A DNA stretch of 64,000 nucleotides from Sporosarcina ureae (GTDB lineage Bacteria > Bacillota > Bacilli > Bacillales_A > Planococcaceae). The stretch is taken from assembly GCF_002109325.1 (NCBI RefSeq), contig NZ_CP015348.1, positions 1,021,001 to 1,085,000 on the forward strand. Direction: 5' to 3'. The notes beneath the pieces were generated by a model. It had not been told where the DNA came from, did no database searches, and saw only the letters and a program-made list of their open reading frames with translations. Positions within the stretch are counted from its first letter, which is position 1. Every line of letters starts with the position of its first letter. This document shows positions 8,823 to 20,838 of this stretch, one piece after another. Both the position numbers and the translations under genes were made by a program.

Positions 8823-8863
8823 AAGGGATATCACACAAGAGGTTCTCTTGTACAATATCCCTT
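8823..8863 (-). terminator. ssrA terminator
   Basis: The hairpin begins about 28 nt after the end of mature tmRNA. The arms are AAGGGATATTGTACAAGAG and CTCTTGTGTGATATCCCTT in minus-strand reading, followed by TTATTTTT. It is nearly identical to the hairpin at 8091-8132. Confidence 0.75.
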
Positions 8864-8890
8864 ACATCTTATTACACCTTAATCTCATAA

Positions 8891-9247
8891 TGGAGACGGT
8901 GGGAGTCGAACCCACGTCCAAAGGCTCTGCTACTTCAGCGTCTACGCGTGTAGATTGATCATTAGGTTTCGCGCAAACATTCTGCCATCAATCAGGGCGT
9001 CCTGTGCGCTATTCCGGGAATCTCTTATGACAGCCTCAGAATGCAGATGTCATCGTAGCTCACTATAAGTGAACCTTACGCCTCCACATGAGCGATGGAA
9101 ACGGAAGGTAGATTCAACAGCTTACGCTGCGAATGCTAGGTTGTTGTTTGTTTTGCCAGTTATTATTAACTGTCGTTTCTGACGGAGACGATCCCTCCGA
9201 CGCGCGGCTCAAGCCCAGACCACCCCTGTCGAATCCGTAACGTCCCC
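8891..9247 (-). ncRNA. ssrA: Transfer-messenger RNA (tmRNA)
   Basis: This RNA rescues stalled ribosomes and tags their products for ClpXP-type proteolysis. The 5' end GGGGACG pairs with CGTCTCC at the 3' end (one G-U), forming the alanyl acceptor stem. The T-arm GGTTCGACTCCC is present. The tag frame reads GKTNNNLAFAA then TAA (near 9150-9115), with a GGC resume codon. The 3' CCA is not encoded; the discriminator A at 8891 is followed by TTA. Its partner smpB lies just upstream, and clpP is at 32371. Confidence 0.95.
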
Positions 9248-9337
9248 GAAGGAAAGTCCGGAACCCAGGCCCGTTTCACTTAAAACGGCGGGTCGTACTT
9301 GATACTTCATCTAGTATATAATAAATCGGCTCGATTA

Positions 9338-9805
9338 TCAATCTTGTTGATTCGATTTGAATACTCGCTGCATGTCACGCTTATGCTCTTTTTCTTTCAA
9401 GTCTTGGCGCTTATCATAGAGTTTCTTCCCTTTACCTACACCGATCAATACTTTAGCGAAGCCATTCTTAATATACATTTTCAACGGAATGATCGAATAC
9501 CCTTGTTCTTTCATCGTGCCTGCAAGTGAAGCGATCTGTTTTTTGTGCAACAGTAATTTCCGCACGCGGACAGGATCGTGGTTATGAATATTTCCTTGTT
9601 CATACGGGCTGATGTGCATATTCGACAACCATGCTTCATTATTACGGATTAATATAAATGCGTCGCGCAACTGGACTTTCCCTTTGCGGATCGATTTAAT
9701 TTCCGTTCCTTTTAACACGATTCCTGCTTCAATCGTTTCTTCAATTGCGTAATCAAAATTCGCCTTTTTATTGACGGCGAGTACTTTACCGGTTCCTTTG
9801 GCCAT
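9338..9805 (-). CDS. smpB: SsrA-binding protein SmpB
   Basis: The protein has 155 aa, the normal length. It begins [23 protein letters not shown] and contains the conserved [18 protein letters not shown] segment. The C-terminal tail ([19 protein letters not shown]) enters the ribosomal A-site/mRNA channel during trans-translation. GGAGGAAGTTGC-type binding site precedes the ATG. It sits between rnr and ssrA as in B. subtilis, and RNase R degrades the faulty mRNAs released by tmRNA-SmpB. Confidence 0.96.
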   Translation of the reverse strand: MAKGTGKVLAVNKKANFDYAIEETIEAGIVLKGTEIKSIRKGKVQLRDAFILIRNNEAWLSNMHISPYEQGNIHNHDPVRVRKLLLHKKQIASLAGTMKEQGYSIIPLKMYIKNGFAKVLIGVGKGKKLYDKRQDLKEKEHKRDMQRVFKSNQQD

Positions 9806-9847
9806 GCAACTTCCTCCCTGACAGAAGACCGGAGACGCGCTCCAGTC

Positions 9848-12229
9848 TTATTTTTTCTTCGGTCGTTTCTTAGATTTCTTTGGCATACCTTCATAAAACT
9901 TACGCTTTGGCTTCTCGTGCTTTTTATTGCGCTTGTCGCCGTCGCTCTTCGCTCCGCCACCTGCACGAGGTTTAGTAGGATCAGCACCTTGCCCTTTGCT
10001 TCTTCCACGTCCTGCGCCTTGGCCTCGGCTCTTGCCTCTGCCCGATTGAATGACTTTCGGCGTTTCTTTACGAGAGCCTCTAAAGCTTTCTTTCATTCCA
10101 ACGATTTCGAAGTCCACTGATTGTTCTTCTGGCTTAACAGAAGTCACACGCACTTTCACTTCGTCTCCGATACGGTATTGTTTCGCTGTACGTTCTCCGA
10201 TCATCATCATTTGGCGATCGTCGAATCGGTAATAGTCGTCGTTCATGTTCTTGACATGGACAAGTCCTTCTACTGTATTCTCAAGCTCAACAAAGATCCC
10301 GAAGTTCGTAACAGAAGAAATCACGCCTTCAAACTCTTCCCCGATTTTATCCAACATAAACTGCGCTTTCTTCAGTGCGTTCGTATCACGCTCTGCATCG
10401 ACTGCACGGCGTTCACGTTCTGACGTGTGTTTCGCAATTTCAGGTAGCGTCGCAGACCAGTGTGCAACCGTTTGTGCCGATACGTCTTTATTGAATAAAT
10501 ACGTACGGATTAGACGATGAACGATCAAGTCTGGATATCTTCTGATCGGTGCGGTGAAGTGTGTGTAGTAGTCCGTTGACAAACCGAAGTGTCCGATGCT
10601 GTCTTCGAAATATTTCGCTTGTTGCATTGAACGCAATAGCATCGTCGAGATCAGCGATTGTTCTGGCATTCCTTCGATTTCTGCAATGATGTCCTGCAAT
10701 GCGCTCGAATCGACTTTTTTACCTGATCCCTTCACAACGATTCCGAATGTCGTTAAGAACTCGAAGAAGCGTTGTAGTTTCTCTTCTTTTGGATCTTCGT
10801 GGATTCGGTAGAGGAACGGTACTTTCATCTTGTCGAAGTGCTCTGCAACTGTTTCATTGGCAGCTAGCATGAATTCCTCGATTAGACGTTCAGATACTGT
10901 ACGCTCTATAATGACGATATCTTTCGGCCAGCCTTCTTCATCTACAAGAATTTTGGATTCTTTGAAGTCGAAGTCAATGGCGCCACGATCTTTACGCTTC
11001 TGACGGAAGTTCCCAGCCAGTTTCGCCATATCGTTTAACATCGGCACGATTTCTTCGTACTTCTTCGATAATTCTTCATCCTGATGTTCGATAATTTGGT
11101 ACACTTCATCGTAGGTCATACGGTAGCTTGAATTAATGACACTTGGATAAATCTCATGATCAATCACTTTACCATTTGCATCGACTTTCATTTCGCAAGT
11201 GAGAGTCAAACGATCTTCCCCTGCATTCAATGAACAGATTCCGTTCGACAAGCGATGCGGTAACATCGGAATGACGCGGTCGGTTAGATAGACACTCGTA
11301 CCACGGTCTGCAGCTTCTACGTCCATTGGCGAGTTCTCCGTGACGTAGTAACTGACGTCTGAAATATGCACAAATAGACGATAGGATCCGTTATCTTCTT
11401 TGAAGACCGAAATCGCATCATCCAAGTCTTTTGCATCGGCACCGTCAATGGTCATCGTCAGTTCTTTGCGTAAATCTCTACGGCCTTCGAAGTCTTCTGG
11501 CTGAACCGTCGACGGTACGCTTGTCGCGTGTTCCATGACGTCTTCAGGAAAATCGACTGCAATGCCGTGCTTGTGAATGATCGATAGAATGTCTACACCC
11601 GGATCATTTTTATGTCCGAGAATTTTTGTGATCATGCCCGTTGCATTGTTTTCATCTGTTGGCCAGTTCGTAATTTCCGCAATGACTTTCTGACCGTCTA
11701 CTGCTTCGAGTGAATGACCTTTTTCGATATATAAATCCATCGGTAATTTTTTATCATCGGGTAAGACGAAACCGTATCCTTCGTGGGCTTGATACGTTCC
11801 GACTAGTTGTGACGTTTTGCGTTCGACAACTTTCGTAATGACTCCTTCGCGACGATCGCCGAATGAGCTGCCGGATACGCGTACTAAGACGATATCGCCG
11901 TTCATGGCGCTGTTGATTTCATGGGGTGGGATGAAGACGTCATCGCCCTCTACTTCTTCTGGTACGACGAAGCCGAAGCCTTTTGCGTGACCGATGAATT
12001 TCCCACGGATGAGGTTCATTTGTTCAGGCAAGCCGTATCGGTTGTTGCGTGAACGAACAATTTTCCCGCTTTGCTCGAGTTGTACGAGCATTTTTACTAG
12101 ATCTTTAAATTCGTCTGCCTCTGTCAATCCGAGTGCTTCTTCGATTTCGTGGACTGTAGATGGCATGTAGGATTTTTCTTTTAGTAAAGACATAACCCGT
12201 TCTTGTAACTCTTTTATATTTGGTTCCAA
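9848..12229 (-). CDS. rnr: Ribonuclease R (3'-5' exoribonuclease)
   Basis: The order is an N-terminal winged-helix region, cold-shock domains ([20 protein letters not shown]), the RNB catalytic domain ([17 protein letters not shown] with its Asp cluster, [34 protein letters not shown]), an S1 domain ([20 protein letters not shown]) and a very basic Gly/Lys/Arg tail. I take a TTG at about 12229 (reading [11 protein letters not shown]) as the start because AAAGGAGGAG lies just before it, giving ~793 aa. The longer frame upstream only translates a dispersed repeat. The enzyme degrades structured RNA and cooperates with tmRNA. Confidence 0.95.
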   Translation of the reverse strand: MEPNIKELQERVMSLLKEKSYMPSTVHEIEEALGLTEADEFKDLVKMLVQLEQSGKIVRSRNNRYGLPEQMNLIRGKFIGHAKGFGFVVPEEVEGDDVFIPPHEINSAMNGDIVLVRVSGSSFGDRREGVITKVVERKTSQLVGTYQAHEGYGFVLPDDKKLPMDLYIEKGHSLEAVDGQKVIAEITNWPTDENNATGMITKILGHKNDPGVDILSIIHKHGIAVDFPEDVMEHATSVPSTVQPEDFEGRRDLRKELTMTIDGADAKDLDDAISVFKEDNGSYRLFVHISDVSYYVTENSPMDVEAADRGTSVYLTDRVIPMLPHRLSNGICSLNAGEDRLTLTCEMKVDANGKVIDHEIYPSVINSSYRMTYDEVYQIIEHQDEELSKKYEEIVPMLNDMAKLAGNFRQKRKDRGAIDFDFKESKILVDEEGWPKDIVIIERTVSERLIEEFMLAANETVAEHFDKMKVPFLYRIHEDPKEEKLQRFFEFLTTFGIVVKGSGKKVDSSALQDIIAEIEGMPEQSLISTMLLRSMQQAKYFEDSIGHFGLSTDYYTHFTAPIRRYPDLIVHRLIRTYLFNKDVSAQTVAHWSATLPEIAKHTSERERRAVDAERDTNALKKAQFMLDKIGEEFEGVISSVTNFGIFVELENTVEGLVHVKNMNDDYYRFDDRQMMMIGERTAKQYRIGDEVKVRVTSVKPEEQSVDFEIVGMKESFRGSRKETPKVIQSGRGKSRGQGAGRGRSKGQGADPTKPRAGGGAKSDGDKRNKKHEKPKRKFYEGMPKKSKKRPKKK

Positions 12230-12274
12230 ACAATCATCTCCTCCTTTTGTTTCTGTAAAGTAAGTTGGTATAAA

Positions 12275-12318
12275 CGTTGATTTCCGTTCCAGGCGGACGC
12301 TTTCCACTACAATCAACT
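12275..12318 (-). repeat. Dispersed palindromic repeat, internally deleted copy (A)
   Basis: Both ends of the repeat seen in full at 19548-19676 are present: GTTGATTTCCGTTCCAGGCG and TTCCACTACAATCAACT. About 85 bp of the middle are missing. The copy lies directly upstream of the rnr start and is responsible for the false N-terminal extension of that reading frame. Confidence 0.7.
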
Positions 12319-12390
12319 GAGTGTCCTTTTAGAAGGTAATTTCTAGCAAGGACTGAAGTTCAACTTCTTTAGTTATATCTTCCCCTGTTT

Positions 12391-13137
12391 TCACTCTTGC
12401 CAATCAAGGGATTCTAAGAATTTTAGTATATTTTCGTGAAGTTGTGCTTTTTCGGGACCGAGTGTTATGACGTGCCCGGATTCTTCGTACCATTGTAGTT
12501 CTTTGTCTGTCGATTCTGCTTCGTCGTAGATGATTTGTGCAGAGTTCGGATCAATTACGCTGTCGTGACGTGATTGGACGACGAGTAATGGTGTGTAAAT
12601 GCAGTCGACTTTGTTTCGTACGCTTTGGACCATCGATTGCAAGCCGTCGAGGCCTGGCATAGACTTGGTTTTCAAGTCGTCCATTTCCTCTTTGATTTGT
12701 TCATCGGATAAGCCTGCGAACTTTTTGTAGTCGCGGGCGTATTTCAGTACGCCTGACCACATGAGATCGGTTGTTTTCATCGACATCGGTGCACACATCG
12801 TGACGATGCCTTTTAGCGGAAATTGTGTTGCGAGTCTCAATGAAAATACACCACCGAGCGATAATCCCGCCACCGCAATCTCTTCATATCCTGCCTCTTT
12901 TAGTTGATTATATGCATCCAAGACATCTTCCCACCACTGGTCAGGATTTGTCTTGATCAATTCTTCAGGTGGCACACCATGTCCACGGTAATGTGGTGCC
13001 AGTGACGTGTAATTATGTTTTTCAAGGAAGCGTCCGAGCATCCGCACGTCCGCCGATGTTCCTGTGAACCCATGCAACAGTAATACCGCACGTTTTCCAT
13101 GTTCAAAAAAGAATGGCTTCGGTTGAGCAATTCGCAT
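12391..13137 (-). CDS. est: Carboxylesterase, Est30 type
   Basis: This 248-aa alpha/beta hydrolase matches the Est30/YvaK esterase of Bacillus and Geobacillus. HGFTGTSAD (from residue 22) forms the oxyanion region. The nucleophile Ser93 lies in GLSLGG; Asp192 (SRHDSVID) and His222 (SGHVITL) complete the triad. It has no signal peptide, so it is cytoplasmic and hydrolyses short- to medium-chain carboxylic esters; the physiological substrate is unknown. Position between secG and rnr is the same as in B. subtilis. Confidence 0.9.
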   Translation of the reverse strand: MRIAQPKPFFFEHGKRAVLLLHGFTGTSADVRMLGRFLEKHNYTSLAPHYRGHGVPPEELIKTNPDQWWEDVLDAYNQLKEAGYEEIAVAGLSLGGVFSLRLATQFPLKGIVTMCAPMSMKTTDLMWSGVLKYARDYKKFAGLSDEQIKEEMDDLKTKSMPGLDGLQSMVQSVRNKVDCIYTPLLVVQSRHDSVIDPNSAQIIYDEAESTDKELQWYEESGHVITLGPEKAQLHENILKFLESLDWQE

Positions 13138-13159
13138 GTCTTTCGTTCCTTTCTACGAA

Positions 13160-13193
13160 AAGCGCCTGACCGTTCAAACATGGTCAGGCGCTT
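13160..13193 (-). terminator. Terminator between secG and est
   Basis: The stem AAGCGCCTGACC / GGTCAGGCGCTT is followed by TTTTCG on the minus strand. It lies directly after the secG stop and probably reduces read-through into est. Confidence 0.65.
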
Positions 13194-13197
13194 CCAT

Positions 13198-13425
13198 TTA
13201 TATTTTCATAATCGCAATGGTTAGGACAAAAAATAAGACAGATAAGACGATTGTCGCTCTTTGTAGAACGAGATCCAATCCACGTGCTTTTTGTTTACCG
13301 AAAAGTTGCTCTGCCCCTCCGGAGATGGCTCCTGACAGTCCCGCACTCTTACCGGATTGCAATAAAACGACTACTATTAATGCTATAGCTACGACTATCA
13401 GCGATGCTGTTAAAACGGCATGCAT
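13198..13425 (-). CDS. secG: Preprotein translocase subunit SecG
   Basis: This 75-aa protein has two transmembrane helices (about residues 5-22 and 52-71). The conserved linker [20 protein letters not shown] lies between them, followed by [11 protein letters not shown]. SecG joins SecY and SecE in the membrane channel and helps SecA-driven export. A GGAGG site precedes the ATG. Likely clients in this window include the prsA, TPM and SLH products. Confidence 0.95.
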   Translation of the reverse strand: MHAVLTASLIVVAIALIVVVLLQSGKSAGLSGAISGGAEQLFGKQKARGLDLVLQRATIVLSVLFFVLTIAIMKI

Positions 13426-13536
13426 GTTTTTCCACCTCCAAAAATAGCAAGTTACAACATTTCTATTCTACCAAAGCAAGTCTCTCGACACAACCTTTTG
13501 TTGCGAATTATGCCGAGCGACCTGTAACGAACGCTA

Positions 13537-14844
<1,308 letters not shown>

Positions 14845-16371
14845 TTAGAATAATGATTTTCCGGTCATTTCAACCGGTTGTGGAATTCCTAACATTTTTA
14901 ACATTGTCGGTGCCAAGTCTGCAAGAATACCGTCTGTACGCAGCACCACATCTGGATTCGTGACAATAACCGGCACAGGATTGGTCGTGTGCGCTGTCAT
15001 CGGTTGTCCACCCATTGTAGTGACTTCGTCCGCATTGCCGTGATCTGCTGTGATGATAGCTGATCCGCCTTTTGCAGACAAGGCATCAATGATTCGGCCA
15101 AGACATTCATCGACCGTTTCAATCGCTTTAACAGTTGGCCCTAGCATTCCGCTGTGGCCGACCATATCCGGATTCGCAAAGTTCAAGATAATCGCGTCTT
15201 GTCGTTCCGCTTCGATTTCTGCTACGAGTGCGTCCGTTACTTCGTATGCGCTCATTTCAGGTTTCAAATCATACGTCGCAACTTTTGGCGAATTGATCAG
15301 AATTCGGGTTTCCCCTTCAAACGTCTCTTCGCGTCCGCCACTCATAAAGAACGTCACGTGTGGATACTTTTCTGTTTCCGCAATGCGCAATTGACGCTTG
15401 CCTTGGTCTTCTAGCACTTCACCGATTGTTTTCGTTAAATTGACATTGTGGAATACAATATCTGCTACTACATCATCATTATAATGCGTAAAGCCGACAA
15501 AATGTAAGTCCGTAAACTTTTTGACGCCTCTGTTGAAACCATCAAAGCCCGGTTGCGTTAACGCGCGTGACATTTGGATGGCACGGTCTGGACGGAAATT
15601 GAAGAAAATGACTGCATCTCCGTTTTCAATCGTCGCCACCGGTTTGCCATCTTGTTGAATAACAAACGGCTCAACAAACTCATCATGTATTTCTTCGGCA
15701 TAAGAAGCTCTGACTCCTTCTTCTGCTGATTCACAATGTGGTCCGATCCCGTAGACCATCGCGTCATACGTCTTTTGTACACGTTCCCAACGCTTATCGC
15801 GGTCCATTGCAAAATATCTTCCCGATACGGTCGCAATCTGTCCAACTCCGACTTCTTCCATAACATCTTCTGTACGCTTGATATATGGAAGTGCCGTCGT
15901 CGGTCCCACATCACGTCCGTCAAGGAATGCATGCAAGTAGACGCGCTCTACACCGTGTTCTTTCGCCATTTTCAATAAAGCGAATAAATGCTCATAGTGA
16001 CTGTGAACACCGCCGTCAGACAGCAAGCCCATGACGTGAAGTGCAGAGCCTTTCGTTTTCACATGCTCCATCGTCTCAAGCAACGTCGCATTGTCGAAAA
16101 ACTCGCCTTCACGAATCGACTTATTAATACGCGTTAAACTTTGATAGACGATACGACCGGCACCGATATTCAAATGCCCGACTTCAGAGTTCCCCATTTG
16201 TCCTTCTGGTAACCCTACCGCTTCTCCACAAGCCGTCAATGTCGCATGCGGGTAGTTCTCCCACAGCAAATCAAAGTTCGGAATCTTGGAGTGTGCAACT
16301 GCGTTACCGTATGTTTCATCTCGTAAGCCAAACCCGTCCAGTATAATTAATGCGACCGGTTTATTCGACAT
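14845..16371 (-). CDS. gpmI: 2,3-bisphosphoglycerate-independent phosphoglycerate mutase
   Basis: This Mn-dependent enzyme interconverts 3- and 2-phosphoglycerate. I set the start at the ATG at 16369-16371 ([15 protein letters not shown]), giving 508 aa; an earlier in-frame start would lie inside tpiA. The Mn-binding Asp of ILDGFG and the phosphorylated Ser62 in GNSEVGHLN are in the expected places, as are HDxxD-type ligands ([21 protein letters not shown]). Its first 11 bp overlap the end of tpiA, so translation is likely coupled. Activity is sensitive to Mn and pH in sporulating bacilli. Confidence 0.96.
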   Translation of the reverse strand: MSNKPVALIILDGFGLRDETYGNAVAHSKIPNFDLLWENYPHATLTACGEAVGLPEGQMGNSEVGHLNIGAGRIVYQSLTRINKSIREGEFFDNATLLETMEHVKTKGSALHVMGLLSDGGVHSHYEHLFALLKMAKEHGVERVYLHAFLDGRDVGPTTALPYIKRTEDVMEEVGVGQIATVSGRYFAMDRDKRWERVQKTYDAMVYGIGPHCESAEEGVRASYAEEIHDEFVEPFVIQQDGKPVATIENGDAVIFFNFRPDRAIQMSRALTQPGFDGFNRGVKKFTDLHFVGFTHYNDDVVADIVFHNVNLTKTIGEVLEDQGKRQLRIAETEKYPHVTFFMSGGREETFEGETRILINSPKVATYDLKPEMSAYEVTDALVAEIEAERQDAIILNFANPDMVGHSGMLGPTVKAIETVDECLGRIIDALSAKGGSAIITADHGNADEVTTMGGQPMTAHTTNPVPVIVTNPDVVLRTDGILADLAPTMLKMLGIPQPVEMTGKSLF

Positions 16372-17125
16372 GTGTTCCAGCCTCCACCAATTTGACGAAT
16401 GCTGCCGGATCAAGACTTGCTCCCCCAACCAATGCGCCGTCAATATTGTCTTTGCTCAGTAATTCTGCAATGTTTTCTGGTTTTACACTGCCTCCGTATT
16501 GAATGCGAATTGCCTCTGACACGTCTTTTGCGTACAGTGTTTCGACTTTATGACGAATCGCTGCACATACTTCATTGGCATCGTCAGCTGTTGCTGTTTT
16601 GCCAGTGCCAATCGCCCAAATCGGTTCATACGCAATGACTGCTTGCTTCGCTTGATCCGCCGTCACACCACTAAATGCTTTTTCGACTTGCGCTGATACG
16701 ATCGAAACCGTTTCATGTGCATCGCGCTCTTCCAATGTTTCGCCTACACAAACAATTGGCACTAAGTGATGATCGAATGCTGCCAGTACTTTTTTATTGA
16801 CGCTTTCGTCTGTTTCATTGAAATACTGACGACGTTCCGAATGGCCAAGAATGACATAGTCTACGCCTACGTTTTCAAGCATCGCTGGACTGATTTCACC
16901 TGTAAATGCTCCTTCGACAGTATCATGCATCGTTTGAGCACCTAATTTGATCGCAGTCGTTTCAAAACGTTGGAGTAAATCGTTCAAATACAACGCCGGT
17001 GGACAAATGACCGCCTCGACGTGATCGGATGGCTTGAGTTGTTCTTTGATCTGTTCCGCAAAATCTGCAGCTTCGTTAGAAAGTTTGAACATTTTCCAGT
17101 TGCCCGCAATTATTCGTTTTCTCAA
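16361..17125 (-). CDS. tpiA: Triosephosphate isomerase
   Basis: This 254-aa TIM barrel begins [13 protein letters not shown]. Catalytic residues are visible: Lys11 (NWKM), His95 (ILGHSERR) and Glu167 ([11 protein letters not shown]). The phosphate-binding loops [11 protein letters not shown] and [11 protein letters not shown] follow. It interconverts dihydroxyacetone phosphate and glyceraldehyde-3-phosphate. It lies 12 bp after pgk and overlaps gpmI by 11 bp. Confidence 0.97.
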   Translation of the reverse strand: MRKRIIAGNWKMFKLSNEAADFAEQIKEQLKPSDHVEAVICPPALYLNDLLQRFETTAIKLGAQTMHDTVEGAFTGEISPAMLENVGVDYVILGHSERRQYFNETDESVNKKVLAAFDHHLVPIVCVGETLEERDAHETVSIVSAQVEKAFSGVTADQAKQAVIAYEPIWAIGTGKTATADDANEVCAAIRHKVETLYAKDVSEAIRIQYGGSVKPENIAELLSKDNIDGALVGGASLDPAAFVKLVEAGTHVE

Positions 17126-17137
17126 AAGAAACCCTCC

Positions 17138-18325
17138 TTATTCTTGATCTTCTAATACAGCTACTCCTGGCAATTCTTTGCCTTCCATGAACTCGAGTGA
17201 AGCACCGCCACCAGTAGATACGTGATCCATTTGGTCTGCTACTTCAAACTTTTCAACAGCTGCTGCAGAGTCTCCCCCACCAATTACTGTATAAGCAGAT
17301 GTTTCTGCCATAGCGTCCGCTACTGTTTTCGTACCGTTTGCGAATGGTTCCATTTCGAACACACCCATCGGCCCGTTCCAGATGACGAACTTCGAGTCTT
17401 TGATGACTTGCTTGTAACGCTCTGCTGTTTCCGGTCCGATATCTAGACCCATCCAGCCTTCTGTAATGTCTTCTACAGAAACCATTTTCGTCTCTGCATC
17501 CGCTGCAAATTTATTCGCTACGACTGCATCTGTCGGCAAGTACAGATTCACTGCTTTTTGCTTCGCCTTTTCAATGAACGACTTAGCTAGTTCTACTTTA
17601 TCCTCTTCTACTAATGAATCTCCAGTTTCATGACCTTGTGCACGTGTGAAGGTATACGACAGTCCGCCACCGATCAACAAGTTATCGACTTTATCCAATA
17701 AATTATCAATGACGCCAATCTTATCTTTCACTTTCGCGCCGCCAATGATTGCTGTGAACGGACGCTCTGGATGCGACAATGCTTTTCCGAGGACATCCAA
17801 TTCTTTTTCAAGCAAGAAGCCAAGAACACCGGGTATGTACTCCGCAATTCCAGCAGTAGAAGCGTGTGCACGGTGTGCTGTTCCAAATGCATCATTGACA
17901 AATACGTCTGCCAGACTCGCATATTGCTTGGACAGATCTGCATCATTCTTCTCTTCGCCTGGATTGAAGCGAACGTTTTCCAACAAGATCACGTCGCCGT
18001 CTTTCATTTCAGCAATCGCTTTTTCTACTTCTTCACCGATTGATGAATCTAGCTTTTTCACTGTTTTGCCAAGAAGCTCAGACAATTTATCGCCAGCAGG
18101 TGTCAAACGCATCTCTTCATTTACTTCACCTTTGGGACGTCCCAGGTGGCTGGCTAAAATAACCTTCGCTCCTTCGTTCGTCATATATTCAATTGTAGGA
18201 ACAGCTGCTCTGATGCGTGTATCATCCGTTACCTTTCCATTTTCCATCGGTACGTTGAAATCCACGCGGCAAAATACGCGTTGGCCATTCAATTTAATAT
18301 CTTTAATCGTCTTTTTCGTCTTCAT
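17138..18325 (-). CDS. pgk: Phosphoglycerate kinase
   Basis: The start at 18323-18325 ([17 protein letters not shown]) has AAGGAGGACTTACTTT before it and gives 395 aa, the usual length. An upstream in-frame extension would translate the terminator hairpin and is rejected. Typical segments are [22 protein letters not shown], the hinge region near IGGAKVKDK and the nucleotide-binding [11 protein letters not shown] and GGGDSAAAV. The enzyme makes ATP from 1,3-bisphosphoglycerate. A hairpin between gapA and pgk probably lowers its expression relative to gapA. Confidence 0.96.
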   Translation of the reverse strand: MKTKKTIKDIKLNGQRVFCRVDFNVPMENGKVTDDTRIRAAVPTIEYMTNEGAKVILASHLGRPKGEVNEEMRLTPAGDKLSELLGKTVKKLDSSIGEEVEKAIAEMKDGDVILLENVRFNPGEEKNDADLSKQYASLADVFVNDAFGTAHRAHASTAGIAEYIPGVLGFLLEKELDVLGKALSHPERPFTAIIGGAKVKDKIGVIDNLLDKVDNLLIGGGLSYTFTRAQGHETGDSLVEEDKVELAKSFIEKAKQKAVNLYLPTDAVVANKFAADAETKMVSVEDITEGWMGLDIGPETAERYKQVIKDSKFVIWNGPMGVFEMEPFANGTKTVADAMAETSAYTVIGGGDSAAAVEKFEVADQMDHVSTGGGASLEFMEGKELPGVAVLEDQE

Positions 18326-18356
18326 AAAGTAAGTCCTCCTTGGCTTAAATACAAAA

Positions 18357-18381
18357 AGAGGAACGGGTTCACCGTTCCTCT
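18357..18381 (-). terminator. Partial terminator between gapA and pgk
   Basis: The stem AGAGGAACGG / CCGTTCCTCT with loop TGAAC is followed by TTTTTG on the minus strand. It sits between gapA and the rest of its operon. In bacilli gapA mRNA is much more abundant than the distal message, and this hairpin gives a plausible cause. Confidence 0.65.
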
Positions 18382-18457
18382 GACCCATATTTATTCATTA
18401 TAATCGGTTACCTGTAGAATGGCTATGATTTATAACAGAATTGATGGTTTTCGCTTT

Positions 18458-19465
18458 TTATAGTCCTTGTTCGTTCATATAACGTGCCAAATCGATACAA
18501 CGAGCAGAGTAACCAGACTCATTATCGTACCAAGAAATAACTTTGACCATATTGCCTTCCATTACCATTGTAGACAAACCATCTACTGTAGAAGAAGCTG
18601 TATTGCCGTTGTAATCAACAGATACGAGTGGTAATTCACTGAAGAATAGAAGTCCTTTTAAATCGCCTTCTGAAGCTTCCTTCAATGCAGCGTTCACGTC
18701 TTCAACCGTTACCTCTTTCTCTACTTCCGACACAAAGTCCACAAGTGAAACGTTTGGAGTCGGTACACGCACTGCCATTCCGTCTAATTTGCCTTTTAGT
18801 TCAGGAATTACTTTTGTTACAGCAGAAGCTGCACCCGTTGAAGTCGGGATCATCGACACGCCTGCCGCACGCGCACGTCGGTAGTCTTCGTGTGGAAGAT
18901 CAAGAATCTTTTGGTCATTCGTGTACGAGTGAATCGTTGTCATCATTCCGCGTTTAACACCAAATGAATCGTTCAATACTTTAACGACAGGTGCTAAACA
19001 GTTTGTCGTACATGATGCGTTCGATACGATGTTGTCGCTCGCTGCATCGTACGTTTCTTCATTGACACCCATTACAAGTGTTGTCATTTCACCTTTAGCT
19101 GGAGCGGACAAGATGACTTTTTTCGCGCCTGCATCGATGTGCTTTTGTAGTCCTTCTTTCGTACGGAATACACCTGTACAGTCGACAACGATATCTACGC
19201 CAAGGTCTTTCCAAGGTAAGTTCGCAGGGTCTTTTTCTGCAAAGACGCTGATCTTCTTGCCATTGACATTGATCGATGATTCGTCCGATTGCACGTCTGC
19301 GTCAAAGACACCGTGCACAGAGTCATATTTCAATAAATGCGCCAACATCGCTGCATCTGTTAAGTCATTGATCGCTACTACTTCCATATCTTCTGATGCA
19401 AATGCTTCTCGAAGTACCAATCGTCCAATACGTCCAAATCCATTAATCGCTAATTTTACTGTCAT
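18458..19465 (-). CDS. gapA: Glyceraldehyde-3-phosphate dehydrogenase, glycolytic
   Basis: The start is the ATG at 19463-19465 (MTVKLAINGFGRIGR) with GGAGGCGATTTAAG before it, giving 335 aa. The longer frame upstream (77 extra codons) translates a dispersed repeat and is not real. The Rossmann motif is at the N-terminus, catalytic Cys152 lies in SNASCTTNC, and the catalytic His lies in TIHSYT. AINDLTD places an acidic residue near position 34, as in NAD-dependent glycolytic enzymes. Co-location with cggR supports the glycolytic rather than gluconeogenic type. Confidence 0.95.
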   Translation of the reverse strand: MTVKLAINGFGRIGRLVLREAFASEDMEVVAINDLTDAAMLAHLLKYDSVHGVFDADVQSDESSINVNGKKISVFAEKDPANLPWKDLGVDIVVDCTGVFRTKEGLQKHIDAGAKKVILSAPAKGEMTTLVMGVNEETYDAASDNIVSNASCTTNCLAPVVKVLNDSFGVKRGMMTTIHSYTNDQKILDLPHEDYRRARAAGVSMIPTSTGAASAVTKVIPELKGKLDGMAVRVPTPNVSLVDFVSEVEKEVTVEDVNAALKEASEGDLKGLLFFSELPLVSVDYNGNTASSTVDGLSTMVMEGNMVKVISWYDNESGYSARCIDLARYMNEQGL

Positions 19466-19547
19466 CTTAAATCGCCTCCGTAAAATGGTTGTTATGTTTT
19501 CGCCTAATGCAAAAGTTAAATATAAGAATTCATGATTCCATAAGCAC

Positions 19548-19676
19548 CGTTGATTTCCGTTCCAGGCGGACGCGTTCCGCGGGCACGGCTTCAATCTCCT
19601 CGTCCGCTTCGCTACCTGCGGGGCTTTCAGCTCGCGCTGTTCCCGCAGGAGTCGCCGCCTTCCACTACAATCAACT
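19548..19676 (-). repeat. Dispersed palindromic repeat, full copy (B)
   Basis: This ~129-bp GC-rich unit lies between cggR and gapA. Its ends are inverted (GTTGATT / AATCAAC, plus CCAGGCGG / GGAAGGCGG). The inside holds further complementary parts such as TTCCGCGGGCACGG and CCCGCAGGAGTCGC. A shortened copy is at 12275-12318 and a copy split by an IS110-type element spans 34396-36286. The type is a short non-autonomous palindromic repeat, as is common in Bacillales. Confidence 0.75.
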
Positions 19677-19722
19677 AAGTATTCTTTTAACAATTTAATT
19701 AAAACTTACATAGACGCTGTAT

Positions 19723-20754
19723 CTACTTTTTCATAAGCGACAGCATATGTTCCGCTGCGCCTTCGTCTGTTACTAAAATAGTCTGAGACGGTGCACTTGC
19801 TAAGTACGACAGCAGTGCTTCCGCTTTGCTTGCTCCGCCGGCTACTGTGAACACGTGCGGTATGTCTTGCAGATGTTCCATTTGAATTCCGACTGTGCGG
19901 ATTCGATGGACAATTTCACCTTGCTGGTTGAAATAAAAGCCGAATGCTTCTCCCTTTGCTTGCCGATCCAGTAGAATCTGCTGTTCGTCTTCAGGAGAGT
20001 TTCGTAATACTGCCATTTTCGCCGCATTGCCGACACCGTGGATGACGCAATCCGTCTGGCTATATAACTCGAGCATTTCTTTTGCTGCTGGTTCATGCTG
20101 AAATACCGCATGCGCTTCTTCACTTAATGTGTCTGGATAATAAAATGCTTTGTATGTCGCATGACAACTTTCTGCAAACGAAGCTGCAATCATATTCGCT
20201 TGTAATCCAATTTCTTCCCCTACGCCACCTCTTGCTGCGATAAATTGCACATTGGGCAGTTCATCTTGCTGCATAAACGATGGAATCGCGGCTACTGTAC
20301 TACCGCCTGTCACTGCAACGATTTCATTTCCTTTAATACGGGAACGAAACTGTTTTGCCGCTTGCATGCCAAGCAACTTTTTCGTCAAAGGTGAATCATC
20401 AGAATCTCCTTCTACTACATGCACTTTCAGAATGCCCAGACGCTCCGCCAATTCATTCGCAAGTTGACGTCTACCAGACCTTTCTTCCATCGTATCATGC
20501 AGCGCAAAGAGTACTTCTATACCTTTTTCCGTAGTCGAAACACCTTCTTTGGCAATATTCACCAATCCCTGCTCTTTCAATAAATCAAGCATCGTCCGTG
20601 TTTCCCTTTCGGAATAACCGGACACAGAACTAAGTGTTCTTCTGCCGACAGGACCCGACGCTTTAATCAGTTTCAACATGTGATAACGTTGTTCAATCAA
20701 TAGCGGAAGTTCTGGTACAAGTGCGAGTTGCGCTTCCAAAAATGATAAGTTCAC
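19723..20754 (-). CDS. cggR: Central glycolytic genes regulator CggR
   Basis: This 343-aa SorC/DeoR-type repressor senses fructose-1,6-bisphosphate and controls the gapA operon that follows. An N-terminal helix-turn-helix (GPVGRRTLSSVSGYSERETRT region) is followed by the sugar-binding domain with VAVTGGSTVAAIPSF and FIAARGGVGEEIGLQAN. The start appears to be a GTG at 20754 with a weak upstream site. The next gene, gapA, is 258 bp away, separated by the dispersed repeat. CggR normally represses its own promoter. Confidence 0.95.
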   Translation of the reverse strand: MNLSFLEAQLALVPELPLLIEQRYHMLKLIKASGPVGRRTLSSVSGYSERETRTMLDLLKEQGLVNIAKEGVSTTEKGIEVLFALHDTMEERSGRRQLANELAERLGILKVHVVEGDSDDSPLTKKLLGMQAAKQFRSRIKGNEIVAVTGGSTVAAIPSFMQQDELPNVQFIAARGGVGEEIGLQANMIAASFAESCHATYKAFYYPDTLSEEAHAVFQHEPAAKEMLELYSQTDCVIHGVGNAAKMAVLRNSPEDEQQILLDRQAKGEAFGFYFNQQGEIVHRIRTVGIQMEHLQDIPHVFTVAGGASKAEALLSYLASAPSQTILVTDEGAAEHMLSLMKK

Positions 20755-20838
20755 TCACATCACTCTTTTCAAGTGGGCTGTTTTTGATCCCTTGATATTA
20801 TTACTGTCCCACCTAGTGTAAAAAAATACTATACATGT

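Noticed and set aside
13136-13447. Plus-strand protein opposite secG
   Set aside because: Entirely antisense to secG with no start signal; the secG frame is unambiguous.
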